Of a DNA stretch of 64,000 bases, positions 22,390 through 34,040 are shown piece after piece (the first letter of the stretch is position 1; each line of letters begins with the position of its first letter). Position numbers and translations under genes: made by a program. The stretch is from Plantago ovata (Eukaryota > Streptophyta > Magnoliopsida > Lamiales > Plantaginaceae). The stretch is taken from positions 15,019,566-15,083,565 of the forward strand of contig CM051458.1 of NCBI GenBank assembly GCA_028274465.1, in the 5' to 3' direction. Below the pieces are notes generated by a model, which had not been told where the DNA came from, did not search any database, and saw only the letters and a program-made list of their open reading frames with translations.

Positions 22390-22985
22390 GAAAAACAGAA
22401 AAAGAGAAAAAGGACAAGGCAAGTTTCGTATGGAACGCGGAATGTCGACAAGCCTTCGAAGATTTGAAGAATTATCTTCAATATCCACCTCTGTTGTCCA
22501 AACCATTAGATGGAGAGCCGCTCTACTTATACTTGGCATTCGCACATGAAGCGATAAGCTCAGTTTTGGTAAGGATTCAAGGAGTTGATTGCCTCCCAAT
22601 TTACTATGTGAGTAAAGCTTTGGTCCCTGCAGAAACGAGGTACTTAGACATGGAAAAGCTAGCATATGCTTTGCTTTATACTCAAGAAAGTTGAAGCCTT
22701 ACTTTAGATCTCACAAAGTAATTGTGTTAACTCATGAGCCCCTGAAGCAAGTGTTAGGGAACCCGGAACATTCGGGAAGGTTGGCAAAATGGGCAATTGA
22801 ATTGAGTGAACATGAGATAGACTTTCAAGCTCCGTCGGCTAAGAAAGCACAAGTAATAGAGGATTTCATAGTGGAATTCCCATCCAGATCTACTCCCATC
22901 ATCATAGAAGAGGAAGAGAGCATGATAGCATCCGTCATGACTTTGGAGGAGCTCAAGATCTTCAGCCTAAGGAAGGAAGAGAGGT
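22390..22985 (+). pseudogene. First (degenerate) RNase H domain (right copy)
   Basis: Matches 14095-14590: FVWNAECRQAFEDLKNYL, LPIYYVSKALVPAETRYLDM, then a one-base shift near 22681 (YTQES against YTSRKLKPYF) and HKVIVLTHEPLKQVLG. The tail RLAKWAIELSEHEIDFQ is open here but shifted in the left copy. The first catalytic aspartate is absent, as expected for the degenerate Tat domain. Confidence 0.8.
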
Positions 22986-23029
22986 AAGCCAAGTGGAAGC
23001 AGAACTGAGGAGAAAAAAGGAGATAGGGA

Positions 23030-23427
23030 ATATTGGGAAATGAAAGTTGATGGTTCTTCACTAACAACCATGGGGGGCCAGGAGTGTATTTCGCAGGACC
23101 AAGAGGAGCGGAGTTAGAGTTTGCCATATCTCTACCATTCAAAGTGACTAACAATGAAGCAGAGTACGAAGCACTTTTAATTGGGATCAAGATAGCCAAA
23201 GCATTGGGAGTGGAATACTTAGAAGCATACACAGACTCACAATTAGTCGAGTATCAATACCGGGGACAGTTTGAAGCAACACACCCGAGCATGAGAAGCT
23301 ACCTGGCCCTATTTAAAGAAGAAGCCGAAGAGTTCAAAGAGTTTCACTTAAGCTTGATACCTAGAAAGGAAAATGATAGAGCGGACGTACTAGCAAAGTA
23401 TGCGTCAACTTCAGGAGCAATAGACAC
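23030..23427 (+). CDS. Second, archaeal-type RNase H domain (right copy)
   Basis: Same as 14725-15125, with catalytic residues in VDGSS, NNEAEYEAL, YTDSQL and DRADVLA. One G is missing in the GGGGGGC run near 23073, so the first catalytic Asp is in a different frame from the rest, while the left copy is in frame. The remainder is open through to 23803. Confidence 0.85.
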
Positions 23428-24734
23428 AAGGAGGATAATGTTGATGGAGCAAACTAAGCCGTCCGTCATGGTCGAAGAGCAGCTCATCTTGAGTATCGAG
23501 GAAGATGATAATTGGATGCAGGACATCAGAAGATATTTGACTAAGGGAGAACTTCCATTTAGTAAGGTGCACGCGAGAAGGGTGGTTGCACGGTCACTGA
23601 GATACTTGATGATTGGCAATGATATGTACAGAAGATCATTCGTAGGCACTCACTTAAGATGTTTAACAAATTTGGAAGCGAAACAGATTCTAGTAGAAGT
23701 GCATGAGGGAAGTTGTGGAAATCACTCTGGAGGAAGGTCATTAGCTCAGAAGGTTTTGAGGCAAGGATACTACTGGCCGAAGATCATCGCAGATGCTATC
23801 TGATACGCCAAAGCTTGTACGGAATGCCAGAAGTATGCCAAGCAAAGCACAAAGCCAGCCAGAGAGCTCAAGCCAACTATAATCACTTGCCCATTTGATA
23901 GATGGAGCATTGATATAATAGGGCCATTACCAAAAGGAACGGGGCAGAAGAAGTTCCTAATTGTAGCAGTTGAGTATTTTTCCAAATGGGTTGAGGCAGA
24001 GGTGGTATCCATGATTTCAGAAAATAAGGTGCTAGACTTCATTTGGAAGAATATGGTGTGCGATTTGGACTACCAAGAATCATAGTCTCGGACAATGGTA
24101 CACAATTCTCAGGGAAAAAGCTCAAGGAGTGGTGCAAAAAGATGAAGATAGAGCAAAGGTTCACGTCAGTGTACTACCCACAGTCAAACGGTCAAGTGGA
24201 GAGAACCAACCGGACATTGGTAGAGCTAATTGAGAAGAGACTTAAAGCATGCCAAGGAGATTGGGTAGGAACTAGATGGAGTCCTTTGGGCATACAGGAC
24301 TACTTCAAGAACAACAACTCAGAAACACTATTTCACTTGGTCTACGGGTCAGAGCTGTGATCCCAGCAGAAGCAGTGGTGGAGACCCTAAGGATCCAAGG
24401 TTATGAACCGGGAGACAACCACGATGCAAGAATGCTGGATTTAGATACGTTGGAAGAGGTAAGGAGCAAAACTTTAGCGAGGATCATAAACTACCAAAAC
24501 AGAGTGGCAAGGAGCTACAACAAGAATGTGAAGAACAGAGAACTTCAAGTGAGAGACTTGGTGCTGAGGAAAGCAACACAGCAAGATGGAGTGGGCAAAC
24601 TTGAGCCAAAATGGAGAGAGCCGTACAAAATAACCAAGGCAAAAACAAATGGCAGCTACGAGCTAGCAGATGGAGAAGACAAAGGATGGAAGAGACCTTG
24701 GAACATCAAGTACCTAAGGAAATTCTACACTTAG
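23428..24734 (+). pseudogene. Tat-type integrase (right copy)
   Basis: HHCC and DDE motifs as in the left copy. The nonsense TGA is at 23801-23803 and the lost base near 24060, both shared with the left copy. This copy is longer in frame around VEYFSKWVEAEVVS and at the C-terminus, where SYELADGEDKGWKRPWNIKY and LRKFYT complete the domain. It lacks strand-transfer potential while the stop remains. Confidence 0.88.
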
Positions 24735-25032
24735 GAAAAAGAAGAGCAGAAATGGGAGAGTAGAAGATCACCTAGGAACTTTGTTATTTTGCTTTAATTT
24801 CTTTTTGAACCTTTTATTTGTTTAAAGAGTGTTGTAATGATTTCCGTCAAATCCATTAGCAGCTACTTATGAACAATTCAGTTTTATGCAAAGTTATTGC
24901 ACCTTAACATCTTAGATTTACGTCAAATCCACAAATTGGAGCGAAAAAAGAATGTAAAGATCATAATAAAAAGTCAAAAGAAGAAGAAGAGAAAGAGTAA
25001 AGATTTATTGAAATTAGTCAATAAACAAGCAA
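24735..25032 (+). other. Spacer between integrase and tandem repeats (right copy)
   Basis: Non-coding Tat 3' sequence, the counterpart of 16437-16734, with only scattered single-base differences. Confidence 0.6.
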
Positions 25033-25465
25033 GAGACAGAAAATTTTCACCGGGAAAATTTTTAGGTCTCAACATACTAAAATAAGTACCGTGTGAGCTT
25101 CGCATATTTTACGTCAAAAGAGCGTCGGATAGGAGATGCGGGTCGAGACAGAAAATTTTCACCGGGAAAATTTTTAGGTCTCAACTTATTAAATAAGTAC
25201 GTGAGCTTCGCATATTTTACGTCAAAAGAGCGTCGGATAGGAGATGCGGGTCGAGACAGAAAATTTTCACCGGAAAATTTTTTAGGTCTCAACTTATTAA
25301 AATAAGTACCATGTGAGCTTCACATATTTTACGTCAAAAGAGCGTCGGATAGGAGATACGGGTCGAGACAGAAAATTTTCACCGAGAAAATTTTTAGGTC
25401 TCAACTTATTAAAATAAGTACCGTGAGAGCTTCGCATATTTTACGTCAAAAAAGCGTCGGATAAG
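25033..25465 (+). repeat. Tandem array of ~110-bp hairpin-bearing units (right copy)
   Basis: Counterpart of 16735-17167: four units, each with the GAGAC...GTCTC palindrome around AAAATTTTC/GAAAATTTT and the trailer GAGCGTCGGATAGGAGATG. Unit-to-unit differences are shared with the left array (for example the catgtgagcttcacat variant in the third unit), which argues that the two arrays are the same locus. Confidence 0.88.
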
Positions 25466-26012
25466 AGATGACGGAACACGTCAAAGAAAATTTACACAGA
25501 GGAGTTTCCGTACCTCGAGGACTTGGAAACTTGAATCAAGTTTTAATTTGTCAAGCAGATTAACAGTCCGAACCTTGGAAACTTGAAACAAGTTTTTATT
25601 AATTAATCGGGTTAATTATCCGATTCTTGGAAACTTGACACAAGTTTTAATTGGTCAGTCGGAATAAGAAGAGGGAGAGAAAGAACTAGTTGCAAAAAAC
25701 TTTTTCTGGTTAATAGCCCGAACCTAGAAGACTTGAGAAAGAAAGCGAAGAGATCTAAATCAAGACCCGGGAGTTAGGTTCATAAAGAGCACCGGAACTG
25801 GGAAAGATACAGAATGATTCCGTCAAACTGAATTATTATTAACAAATGATAATTTAGATTCATAAAGGGTTCCGAAGCATAAAGACTTGTTCGAAATAAC
25901 AAATTCAAAGAGGCATACCTCCGCAAATTAAATTTGTTCCGACACTAAAAAAGATAACAATTGTTCAAGTTACAAGTTACTTCGGGGCATACCCCGGTAT
26001 ACGAAAGAGGTT
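25466..26012 (+). repeat. Degenerate 52-bp repeats and spacer (right copy)
   Basis: Three copies of CTTGGAAACTTGA near 25522, 25573 and 25625 with a trailing CAAG, then unstructured sequence to the end of the antisense gene. Confidence 0.65.
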
Positions 26013-29000
26013 CTAATCGTCGCGAGTCCGAGATTGAGAAAACACCGAAGACTCATCATTGTCATCAACTTGATCATGATTATCTTGGTCCATAGCCTCA
26101 AGAGTCATCCGGGCCATAACCTCCGCAGCAGCTCGAGCCAGATCCTCTAAATGTAACTTCCAGCTGAGCCAAGGTAAAGGGGCATACGGATCCTTGTTTA
26201 GCTCAGTAACAGTCGGAAACGGAGGAATGTAGAAGTTCTTCTTAAAAGAGCTCTCAACGTTTCCGGCTGCCCAACTTTCTGGATCTTCCTCACGCCTCCG
26301 GATCTCCTCCTTTTCCCGAGTTTTTTCCCAATCCTTGCATAGAGTCTTGACCTCTTCAAATAGGTTGTATTCCGCAGGACGACCAATTACCGGATGGGGG
26401 AGATTCAGCCAAGCACGGTTCTCCTTCTCATATTTTTCGAAGGACATGAGATACCAGTACCGGAGGATATCAGGAACGAACCCGGGAAGGCGAGGCTCTT
26501 GGTTTGTGAACTTTAAATCATCACCCTCCGAAGCTATGAGACTTACGAATTCATCCTGGCCAAGCTCATCATTGTTGATGGTCGGAATTTGTGGATCTTC
26601 TTAACCATCCGGCCCTTTGAAAATATCGAGCTTATTAGCCTCCCAATCACGATCCGCTGGAACGAGGCCCACAGCTTCAAGTTGTCCGAGGCAGGCACTG
26701 AATCCGTCCACCCGAGCCTTGTCATATCCCATGGCCTTAGCATACTTGAATGAGACGCTCTTGAGGAAGTCTTGGACAGTATCCTTCCGGGAGCCTACGA
26801 ATCCGATCATCAAAGCGTGATGGAAATGCTCGAGCATATTCATGCAGCATGCGTAGCTTTCCTGTTGATCACTGATCAAGGCCAGACACCCTTCAACCTC
26901 CTTCCGCTGCGCTTCATAGGCGGACCGTAGCTTGGATAACTCTTCACGGAGCTTAGAAGTCTCGACGACTTGTTTCCGCAGCTCCAGCACTTCACCTTCA
27001 AGAAGGGCCATCAATAACTTAGCCTCCGCCTCCTGTAGGCTAGATTGGACTTGAGAAAGCTTCTCTGAAAGGGCAATCCTCTCGAGCTCGGAAGCATGTA
27101 AGTTTCTCTCTAAGGTGGACTTCTGATTCTGAGCAGCAACGGAGATACCACGAACCGCCAAGCCAAGCTGCAAAAGAAATTGGTTAAGAAAGATAGAAAG
27201 AAGGAACGAAAAAAAATACAACTCAAGGTACGGAACATTACCTGAGAGAAAGATTCTTCCAGTAAGCGGATGCGGTCCGACTCATCAAGAGAGGCAATGC
27301 GGACGATCTCGGTTTCACGATCGAAATCCGCTTCATCAGCATAAACCGCCGGACCAGTACCCCTCCTTTTCTTCGACTTTACCGGGGCTTCGACCACTTG
27401 TTTATTTTTGCCGGAAGGGTCAACCACGGAAGCAGCGGAAGTACCAGTTCCGGACTTGGAGGCCTTGAATGCATCTCCCATTAACTTTTTGGGAGGGGCC
27501 GGAGCGGCAGGAGCCTGAGAAGAGGGACTCGGAGCAACCATGTCCGTGCCAGCAGGCTCCGGGACGAGAGTCGGCTGATCAATCTCCATGACATCAACGT
27601 CCGGAGCAGTCTTGCTCTTAGCTTTCCGAGGCTGCTTAGGTTGTTTCTTATTGGCGTTTTTCTCATTCTTCTTCTCGTTTTTCCGCTCGTCAGAACGACG
27701 CTTGGCCTCTTCCGGAGTCAAACCCTTCCGGCTGGACTCCATTTCCTGAGCCGGAAGTTTCTCGAGCTTGCGGCGCTCCTCCTCCTGCCTCCACTTGACC
27801 CCATCCTTCGGATGTTCTTGTGGGAAGACCGTCAGTTGGTTAGTCGTTCCTTTACGTAGCTTCTTCCGCCTCTCCTCAGCCATTTTAGCCTCGATCGCAG
27901 CTTGCAGTCTTCGTGCCTCCGCCATCAGATACTCAACCCAATCCTCTGAAAAGCAAAGAAAATAAGATAAGTGTAAGACAGGCGGAAAAAGAGGAAAAAT
28001 AAAGAGGCGGAAAAATATGGAAAGACAAGAGGAAACTTAACATGTAAAAATTCTTTACCAAAACTATCATTTTTATAAGGGCCTAAGTCTACGGGGTCCG
28101 TAAGGTTAGCAAAGGACGGAAGTGGTTGCATTGTGAGCACGCAAAAGAAGTACTTCTCCGGATTTTTGGCAATACTTCTTGCCCGCATGGCCGCAGCCCA
28201 GGGACTCCAATGATCAGGCACCGGACGATAGTCAGTAGGAGATTCCCTATTGAAATCATACCGGCCTTTGAAGTACTTGCGCTCGGTTTCCGGAGCCCCA
28301 GGTCTTAGCTTATATCTGAAATAAAAGTATCGAGACCACCAGGCGGAACCCAAGGAGTTCGGACTCTCAAGGATGAAGTAAAAATATTGGCGAGGTTTAA
28401 ATTGCCAATAGTAGCAAGTTCCCGACAGCGAGACAGTGAAAGCTTGACAGAAATTGGCGAAGGTAATGGGCTCATTCTTCATCTTCATGAGAACTCCGAA
28501 GCATATTAAGTTAGCCAAAGAAATTGGCATAACTTGCATCGAGTAATATCTAGGGGGCGGAAGATAGATGCAAATTCCTCAATAAAGGGAATCCTCCAGC
28601 CAAGCTCGAGAGAAACAACGAAGCTGGTTAGAGCTCCTTCAGGGCAGTTATATATGGCATCGTCGGGACCCGGAGCAATGAGCTCAATATCATCGGGTAG
28701 TGAACTTCTGGCGGAGCACCGGAAGTTGATTCTCAGTCACTTTGGACTTAATGGTGGGTATCCATCCGTCCTCATTGGTCTCGCGAACAACGCTTAATAA
28801 GTGAATGTCGTCTCGCAGTCTTTCATAACGCCTTCGGAGAGCAGGCTCGAGATGATCAGGTACGGGGAAAAGAGCACCACGGAACTCCCGCACCTCGCCT
28901 TCTAAAGGTTGTCCGTCCTCTTCATTGTTAGCTCCATTTACATCAGCAGGAGGATCGTTGCCAGCCAGAACATTTTGAGCTGCATCATCTCCGACACCTT

Positions 29001-29490
29001 CAAGAGTGGCGACAGCACGGACCTCCCTAAGAGGGGCAACTTCATGGACTCTCTCAAGATTATCCACATCCGGTTCTCTAAAACTTAGATGTGGATGGGC
29101 ATAGGTAGGATCGAAGTCAGCTTCTATGTTAGGATCGGAAATACACCTATAATTACGGCCTCCGTATCTACAAAGGAGCCGGAGATGTGAAGGGAGTTCT
29201 ACCTTACGACGGGGAGGTTGATAGACGGAGAGGCGACGGTCGGGAGATGTTCCAGGCAACTGATCTCGACCAATCAAAGCCTGTGAGCGTGGCGCACCGG
29301 AACTCGGACCAGCTTCATTCCTCTCCACACGAGAGGTGGAAGGAACGTGATTTCCACCCCCTATGTCTAAAGAAGATTCGAAAGAAGAGTCTGAATCAGA
29401 AGAGAAAGAAGAACTGCTGCTTGTTGACTCCGAATCGGACGAAGTAGGAAGATCTGTGAGATGTACGACCTTAGGGTTAACCTCGGACAT
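26013..29490 (-). pseudogene. Spliced antisense extra gene of the Tat element
   Basis: A gene opposite to gag-pol, starting at 29490 with MSEVNPKVVHLTDLPTSSDS and a Ser/Asp-rich low-complexity N-terminus. The central domain (DDIELIAPGPDDAIYNCPEG, SLELGWRIPFIEEF, VMPISLANLICFGVLMKMK, CYYWQFKPRQYF) resembles the plant gypsy-associated ORF domain usually annotated as putative gypsy-type transposon protein. Two small introns fit GT-AG rules: 27946-28058 and 27168-27241. A Lys/Glu-rich basic region (NEKNANKKQPKQPRKAKSK), a coiled coil (SEKLSQVQSSLQEAEAKLL) and a C-terminal domain ending SQSRTRDD follow. Defects are frameshifts near 28690-28725 and near 28550 (a C run) and an in-frame TAA at 26601-26603. 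Function is unknown; the basic and coiled-coil makeup suggests a nuclear protein. Confidence 0.78.
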
Positions 29491-29792
29491 CCTAAAAGCG
29501 CAAGTAAGAAACGGAAAAGTTAGGTGATTGTCCGAGGGTCAGTTTAGATGTTTTCCGAAACAAAATCACTCTAACTAAAAGCGAATCTTCGGCAAAATTA
29601 AAAGATTAGAAGTTTAAAGAAGCTGAGCATACCAGGAAATTAAAAGTGGTGAAGGTGCAGAAGATTCCGAAGCTTCAAAAACGAGTCTACGTCAGATCGC
29701 GCGCTAGTTCCGAGGCTTAGATACGGAAGAATTTTTTTTCTCTCTCTAGACTTCTTTCTAAAAGGTTGTGAATGAAGAAAATGGTTGACCGA

Positions 29793-29802
29793 CTATTTAT
29801 AG
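29793..29802 (-). promoter_or_regulatory. Probable TATA box of the antisense gene
   Basis: The minus strand reads CTATAAATAG, a canonical plant TATA box, about 300 bp upstream of the antisense start codon at 29490. A pyrimidine-rich CT stretch (29735-29755 on the complementary strand) lies between. It implies that the antisense gene is transcribed from its own internal promoter and not from an LTR. Confidence 0.6.
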
Positions 29803-30189
29803 GGAGGGAAAAAATCGAGAAGCCCAATCGACACAACCGTTGACTTTAAATCTAGACCGTACGAAAGATTTAAATCAACGGACGAGATGAAACCAACACA
29901 CTGAAGTTACTGTACAACCCTAAAAAACTTTGACCTACGAGAAATAGAAGATACGGAATAAATCCTAGTCGTTATCCAGAATACAAGGTCCGGAAATCAT
30001 TGTTAAAATTGAAAGCTTTTATCATAACATACACATAGAACGGATATTTAGTATACGCGCGTACTAAGCTTACCAGCATATAGACACGGATAGTTTGCAT
30101 AGCATTCATCATATTTGCATCAAAATGATAATTCGGACCCTGAGTATATGGATAAGGACGAAAAGTCGGATTCGGCGCTACGGAACACT
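29803..30189. other. Tat 3' untranslated region upstream of the antisense promoter
   Basis: Non-coding, AT-rich. No bounded element recognised. It would contain upstream control sequences of the antisense gene and the 3' UTR of the sense transcript. Confidence 0.45.
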
Positions 30190-30425
30190 ATAGATACGGA
30201 CACGGCGTCCAAAACGTTACCTCATGAAAAACGTCCACGACGTCTAGTGAAGTAATGACACAGGTACGGAATACTAGAGATACGGACACGACGTCCAAAA
30301 CGTTACCTCATGAAAAACGGACACGACGTCTAGTGAAGTAATGACACAGGTACGGAACACAAGAGATACGGACACGACGTCCACAATAATACCTCGGGAA
30401 ACACGGACACGGCATATGAACCCCG
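30190..30425 (+). repeat. Tandem repeat of ~85 bp, about 2.7 units
   Basis: Units begin GAGATACGGACACGACGTCC (near 30190, 30275 and 30360) and contain AACGTTACCTCATGAAAAAC and AGTGAAGTAATGACACAGGT. The third unit is divergent and incomplete. The motif GGACACGACGTC occurs more than once per unit, suggesting an older sub-repeat. Confidence 0.8.
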
Positions 30426-31100
30426 AATAAAGAGGGTGACGAATTTTTTTCTCGACCACTTACAGTATAGTTTCACATTATCTCCTACTAAGATGCTCTG
30501 AAACTACAGGGACATATGTTGATATGAAAATATGTCTAGTTCGTAATGTGCGTCCCTCCACGAACTATGAAGCTTTCTAAGTGCAAGCGTTGAAGACCGA
30601 CCGCGGCTCACAAGGATCCGAACCTTGAAATATGCGAACCTCGGTGGTATATTTTTACAAATGTGCCTAGTTTATTAAAATAATCCGCTATAGAGAGGCG
30701 GAGATTTTGAGGTCCGGAACAGGTGTTATGAGGACAAAGGTTCATCACTCAAGTCCTTAACAGGTTAGGATGTACGAGGCTAGTTTCTTACGAAGCTTAA
30801 ATACATGTCTGTTTTGCTTTACAATTGAATCAGGACGAGACTCGCACCAAGACTATAAGGAGAGAAAGGCATGGAGAAGTGTAGAAGTTTCTAGGTGGCA
30901 CAAGAAACTACAGCTAAATGGGCTTGGGCCAAGCCCATGAAGGTCAACGTTGGGCCTACTCGATACATGTGGAGGAAGGACAAGGCGACAGATGGAAGCA
31001 AGAGATTGGTGCGACCTAGGGTTAGCCAACAACTATATAAAGGCTCCATTTCCAAAGAAAATGTAACTGGTATTAAATACGTACATTTATTACACTAAGA
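30426..31100 (+). repeat. Probable remnant of the Tat 3' LTR
   Basis: Contains a good TATA box (CTATATAAAG at about 31033-31042) followed by a transcript-start-like stretch, in the same direction as gag-pol. That is what a U3-R region should look like just before element Y cuts in at 31101. I could not place its left edge or find a matching 5' LTR, so the assignment is inferred. Confidence 0.4.
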
Positions 31101-31823
31101 TGATGAACCGAAATTTGTCAGATTCTAATTAATCAAATAAATTTGTATTAGCCAAAGGCAATTCACAACTACAACGAAAACCGTAGTGTAGCAGTAAAAT
31201 AACCTCGAGTGTCGATCTCTAAGGACTATAACTAGCTTTATCTAATCTAACTTAAAAATATAAAATCAACAAACGACTTAGCAAAGGTTTTTCTTATCAG
31301 ATAATGGAGGTTAGTGATAGTATGATCATTCAAAGCATAGCAGGTTAATAATCATGCATGAAGTACCCGATCGTTTTGCATAGAGATCTTTGATCAATGA
31401 ATTGTCCAATTGTGTTCCGTTATTATTCAACACTACGAAGATAGAGGTTTTAGATATATCAAAGAAATAAAGCAATAACTCAAAGTCTGATTCGCATTAC
31501 AGCCATCAGCATAATTATTAACCCTTCGCTAAGAAATCACATACTATCACCAACGATAAATTTAGCTACTCATAGATGACATGCAATCAACAGAAATCAT
31601 AGCAAGATTGAATGAAAACATGTTGAAAGATAAATAAATATGAATAGAAAAAAAACTGTAAGATACAATGTTACCGAAGGTTGTCAATCTCCGAAGAATC
31701 GCGATCTTACAAGCTCCAAAACGATAAGAAAAAGTGTCCCTAAGCTAAGAATCCTCAGAACAGGCTCTGGAAAATTCCTACCTAAAACTAATGAGAAAGG
31801 TGAGAGAAAAAGTCTGGGAAAGT
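31101..31823 (-). mobile_element. Element Y: reverse Athila-like LTR, left piece
   Basis: Starts TGATGAACCGAAATTTGTCA, the reverse of an Athila-like LTR end (forward LTRs end TTCCGGTTCATCA). It matches 51357-52075 closely throughout. It is cut at 31823 by Copia element C1 and resumes at 51289. No internal region of Y is visible in the window. Confidence 0.8.
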
Positions 31824-33901
31824 TGTAAGAAAATACGATCAGAGTTACCCCTAGGGTACGCAGCGGAATTTCAAAAAAAAATTTCTTAACATACAGGTTA
31901 ATTGATTATGTATATGTCGTATATATATAAACACGTCAATTAGAAGACTAACATTACTTCCAAAACAGCTTCCAAGTCTTCGTAATAATCCGGTGTATCT
32001 TCTCCTTTGTCGAAGTCGAAGACATCTGCAATACTCTGATTATCTGCAAGACAATAAGAGTTAGTTTCCAGCTCCTAGAACCTCAACCTTGGTATCCACG
32101 GATGAACAGCCTATCGGAAGAATGCTAGGATATTCTTTGTGTGACCAAGAAGGCGGGGCGGCGATCTCTCCGGTGAGGTGGCGCGCGCGTGTAGGCTTAT
32201 AGAGGAGAGGAGAGCTTTTTATTTTCTCTAAGAAAACTGGGTAATAAACTGTGTGTAAAACTGTATCCAAATCTCTCTAATAGTCTACTATATATAGTAG
32301 TCAATAGAAACCTAAAGCATAAGCAATTAGACTTCGTAAAGGAATAAGAATCTAATTCTTATCGCACTAGGAAACCAATATCAAGTCTAGATTCATTCCC
32401 AATCGAATTAAAACTCAATCAGGAAAATCTAACTTATCCCTTGGACTTCTAATAGAGGAAGGAGTCGAACTCCTTCCCCTACTCAGCTCCTGCGCGCGCG
32501 CGCTCTCCCAGGGACACTAGGTGGGTCCCGATTTTGGGACCCACTTATAGTTCTACAGCAATTCAAACTCCAAGTAGATTTTGCCCAAGTGCATATGTTA
32601 ATTCTAAATTAACATATCCTTTCAAATCAAACCTCTATTATATTTCCAAAATATAATCTTTAATTGTATTTACATAAAATACAATTAATTAGCCAATTCA
32701 ATTAATAATTCCAAATAATTAATTGAGCCACCAAATATTATAATTAATTCCAAATCAATTATAATCCATCAATCACAATTCATTCCAAATTAACTTCGAT
32801 TCCATCTTCAAGAATATTCTGATAAGATGAATCACCACATAGTGCGACCCATAGGGCCTCATCGTATTAAGCAAGTCCCAGACTAGGCAACATGGAATTC
32901 CTAGACGGTTCCATTTGCAATATTAATACATGAGGACGTTTGAGAGGTTTCCCAAAGCTAGCCCTTTCGTTGCGAAGTCTGTTGCGCTCAACGCGGCGAT
33001 GGTAACTCCCTTCATCTGACTTGCTCGAATGCATCTAGGATCGATGAAGTGCCTATCCCAATAATACATCCACGGGCGTCTCAGGGAGTTGCTTGGTTAA
33101 GATATACTTATGACCATCATAATATATCATTTGCACTCGCCAGTGACTTTACCAACAAAACTATGCAGACTATGAGCAGTACTCTCCTGTGCTACACTTG
33201 AGAGATGAATCCTTCACAGAATCACTTATCATCCCCATTTGTATGTAGCCATAATCCTGGATCGTGTCTTAGGTCAACTGCTTATTCAGAACTGACATCG
33301 ACGGGTCCACCAAGGATATGGGGCAACAAATATGATGATAAAGTCCTATAAGTACAAAGGACGACTGACATCACTTCGACAACTTACCGGTTCCCATAGA
33401 CACTTCGGTGTAGAGTATACATCGATGGGAGTGTCCGGTGGGTACTTCCATTGTTCGATAATCCTTCTCCGAACAACTATGCGCAGTTATGGGAATGTTT
33501 CTCGATTGTCCAACAATCTGTTCCGTGGCCGTGGGATCGGCTCACACTTGCTCCAACAAGTATAACCTCCACGCATACTAGTCTCGTCTGGTTCATTCAG
33601 ACCCCTACATCCGAGATGAACCTCGACTAGGGAGAATTTGGGATAGATGATAACTCACATAGCTCCCACTATCTGTGTGATCGGTCATCTATCCGAGGGG
33701 ACATGTTTAATATCAATACAGACAGAAATAGAGATATGACATGCTGCATGCCTGGTGTAATATAAATATGAAAGCGATACTCAATAGTAAAAGCAACAAA
33801 CATATATTATATTACGTTGACCTGTGTAATAGTACATATATGCCCTCTATAAGGGCTCTATGCCCTTAGTAAGGACTGTCTCTAGGACATATACACTATC
33901 A
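31824..33901 (-). repeat. C1 3' LTR
   Basis: 2078 bp, ending in the inverted dinucleotides TG...CA (minus orientation TGATAGTGTATATG... to ...CTTACA). It contains a perfect 9-bp hairpin (GTGGGTCCC, loop gatttt, GGGACCCAC at 32521-32544) and an alternating GC run (32492-32503). Confidence 0.93.
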
Positions 33902-34040
33902 ATCTCCCACTTGGACTAGAGACAGTCACCTTTATGCCTAATACCCAGATTAGCATAATGTCTTAAGTGGACTTCCACTGATAAGACCTTGGTGAAAGGA
34001 TCTGACACGTTCTATACTAACTTCTCCTCTATCTATAATC
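33902..34040 (-). pseudogene. C1 polyprotein C-terminal remnant and polypurine tract
   Basis: The minus strand reads REIIDRGEVSIERV followed by SDPFTKVLSVEVHLRHYANL, the usual end of Copia RNase H, directly after SPITIYT. The roughly 30 residues normally between them, including the catalytic CDN region, are missing. A purine tract next to the LTR at 33902-33913 is the plus-strand primer. Confidence 0.75.

Larger units (their letters stand above)
10620..31100 (+). mobile_element. Ty3/Gypsy retrotransposon, Tat lineage, 5'-truncated and split by an assembly gap
   Basis: Domain order on the plus strand is gag, aspartic protease, RT, RNase H, a second RNase H, integrase, tandem repeats, then an antisense gene. 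The dual RNase H with an antisense extra ORF before the 3' LTR is typical of the Tat clade (Ogre/Retand/Grande relatives). The 5' LTR and primer site are absent: gag abuts the NPF pseudogene at about 10615. The 3' end is interrupted at 31101 by element Y. The segment 10853-19069 reappears almost base for base as 19170-27383, with differences mainly single-base indels in homopolymers, so the window probably shows one element twice around the N gap. Multiple frameshifts and a shared integrase nonsense codon make it non-autonomous now. Confidence 0.85.

Noticed and set aside
30895..31098. Small coding gene (67 codons)
   Set aside because: No family match; lies in the TATA-bearing LTR-like remnant of the Tat element.
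10620..31100. Two independent tandem Tat elements
   Set aside because: The copies share private mutations, lack LTRs between them and are collinear across a 100-N gap; an unmerged overlap is simpler.
33332..33565. Conserved 77-residue ORF in both C1 LTRs (also 50719-50952)
   Set aside because: It is conserved only because the LTRs are duplicates; it is opposite to the element transcript and has no known domain.
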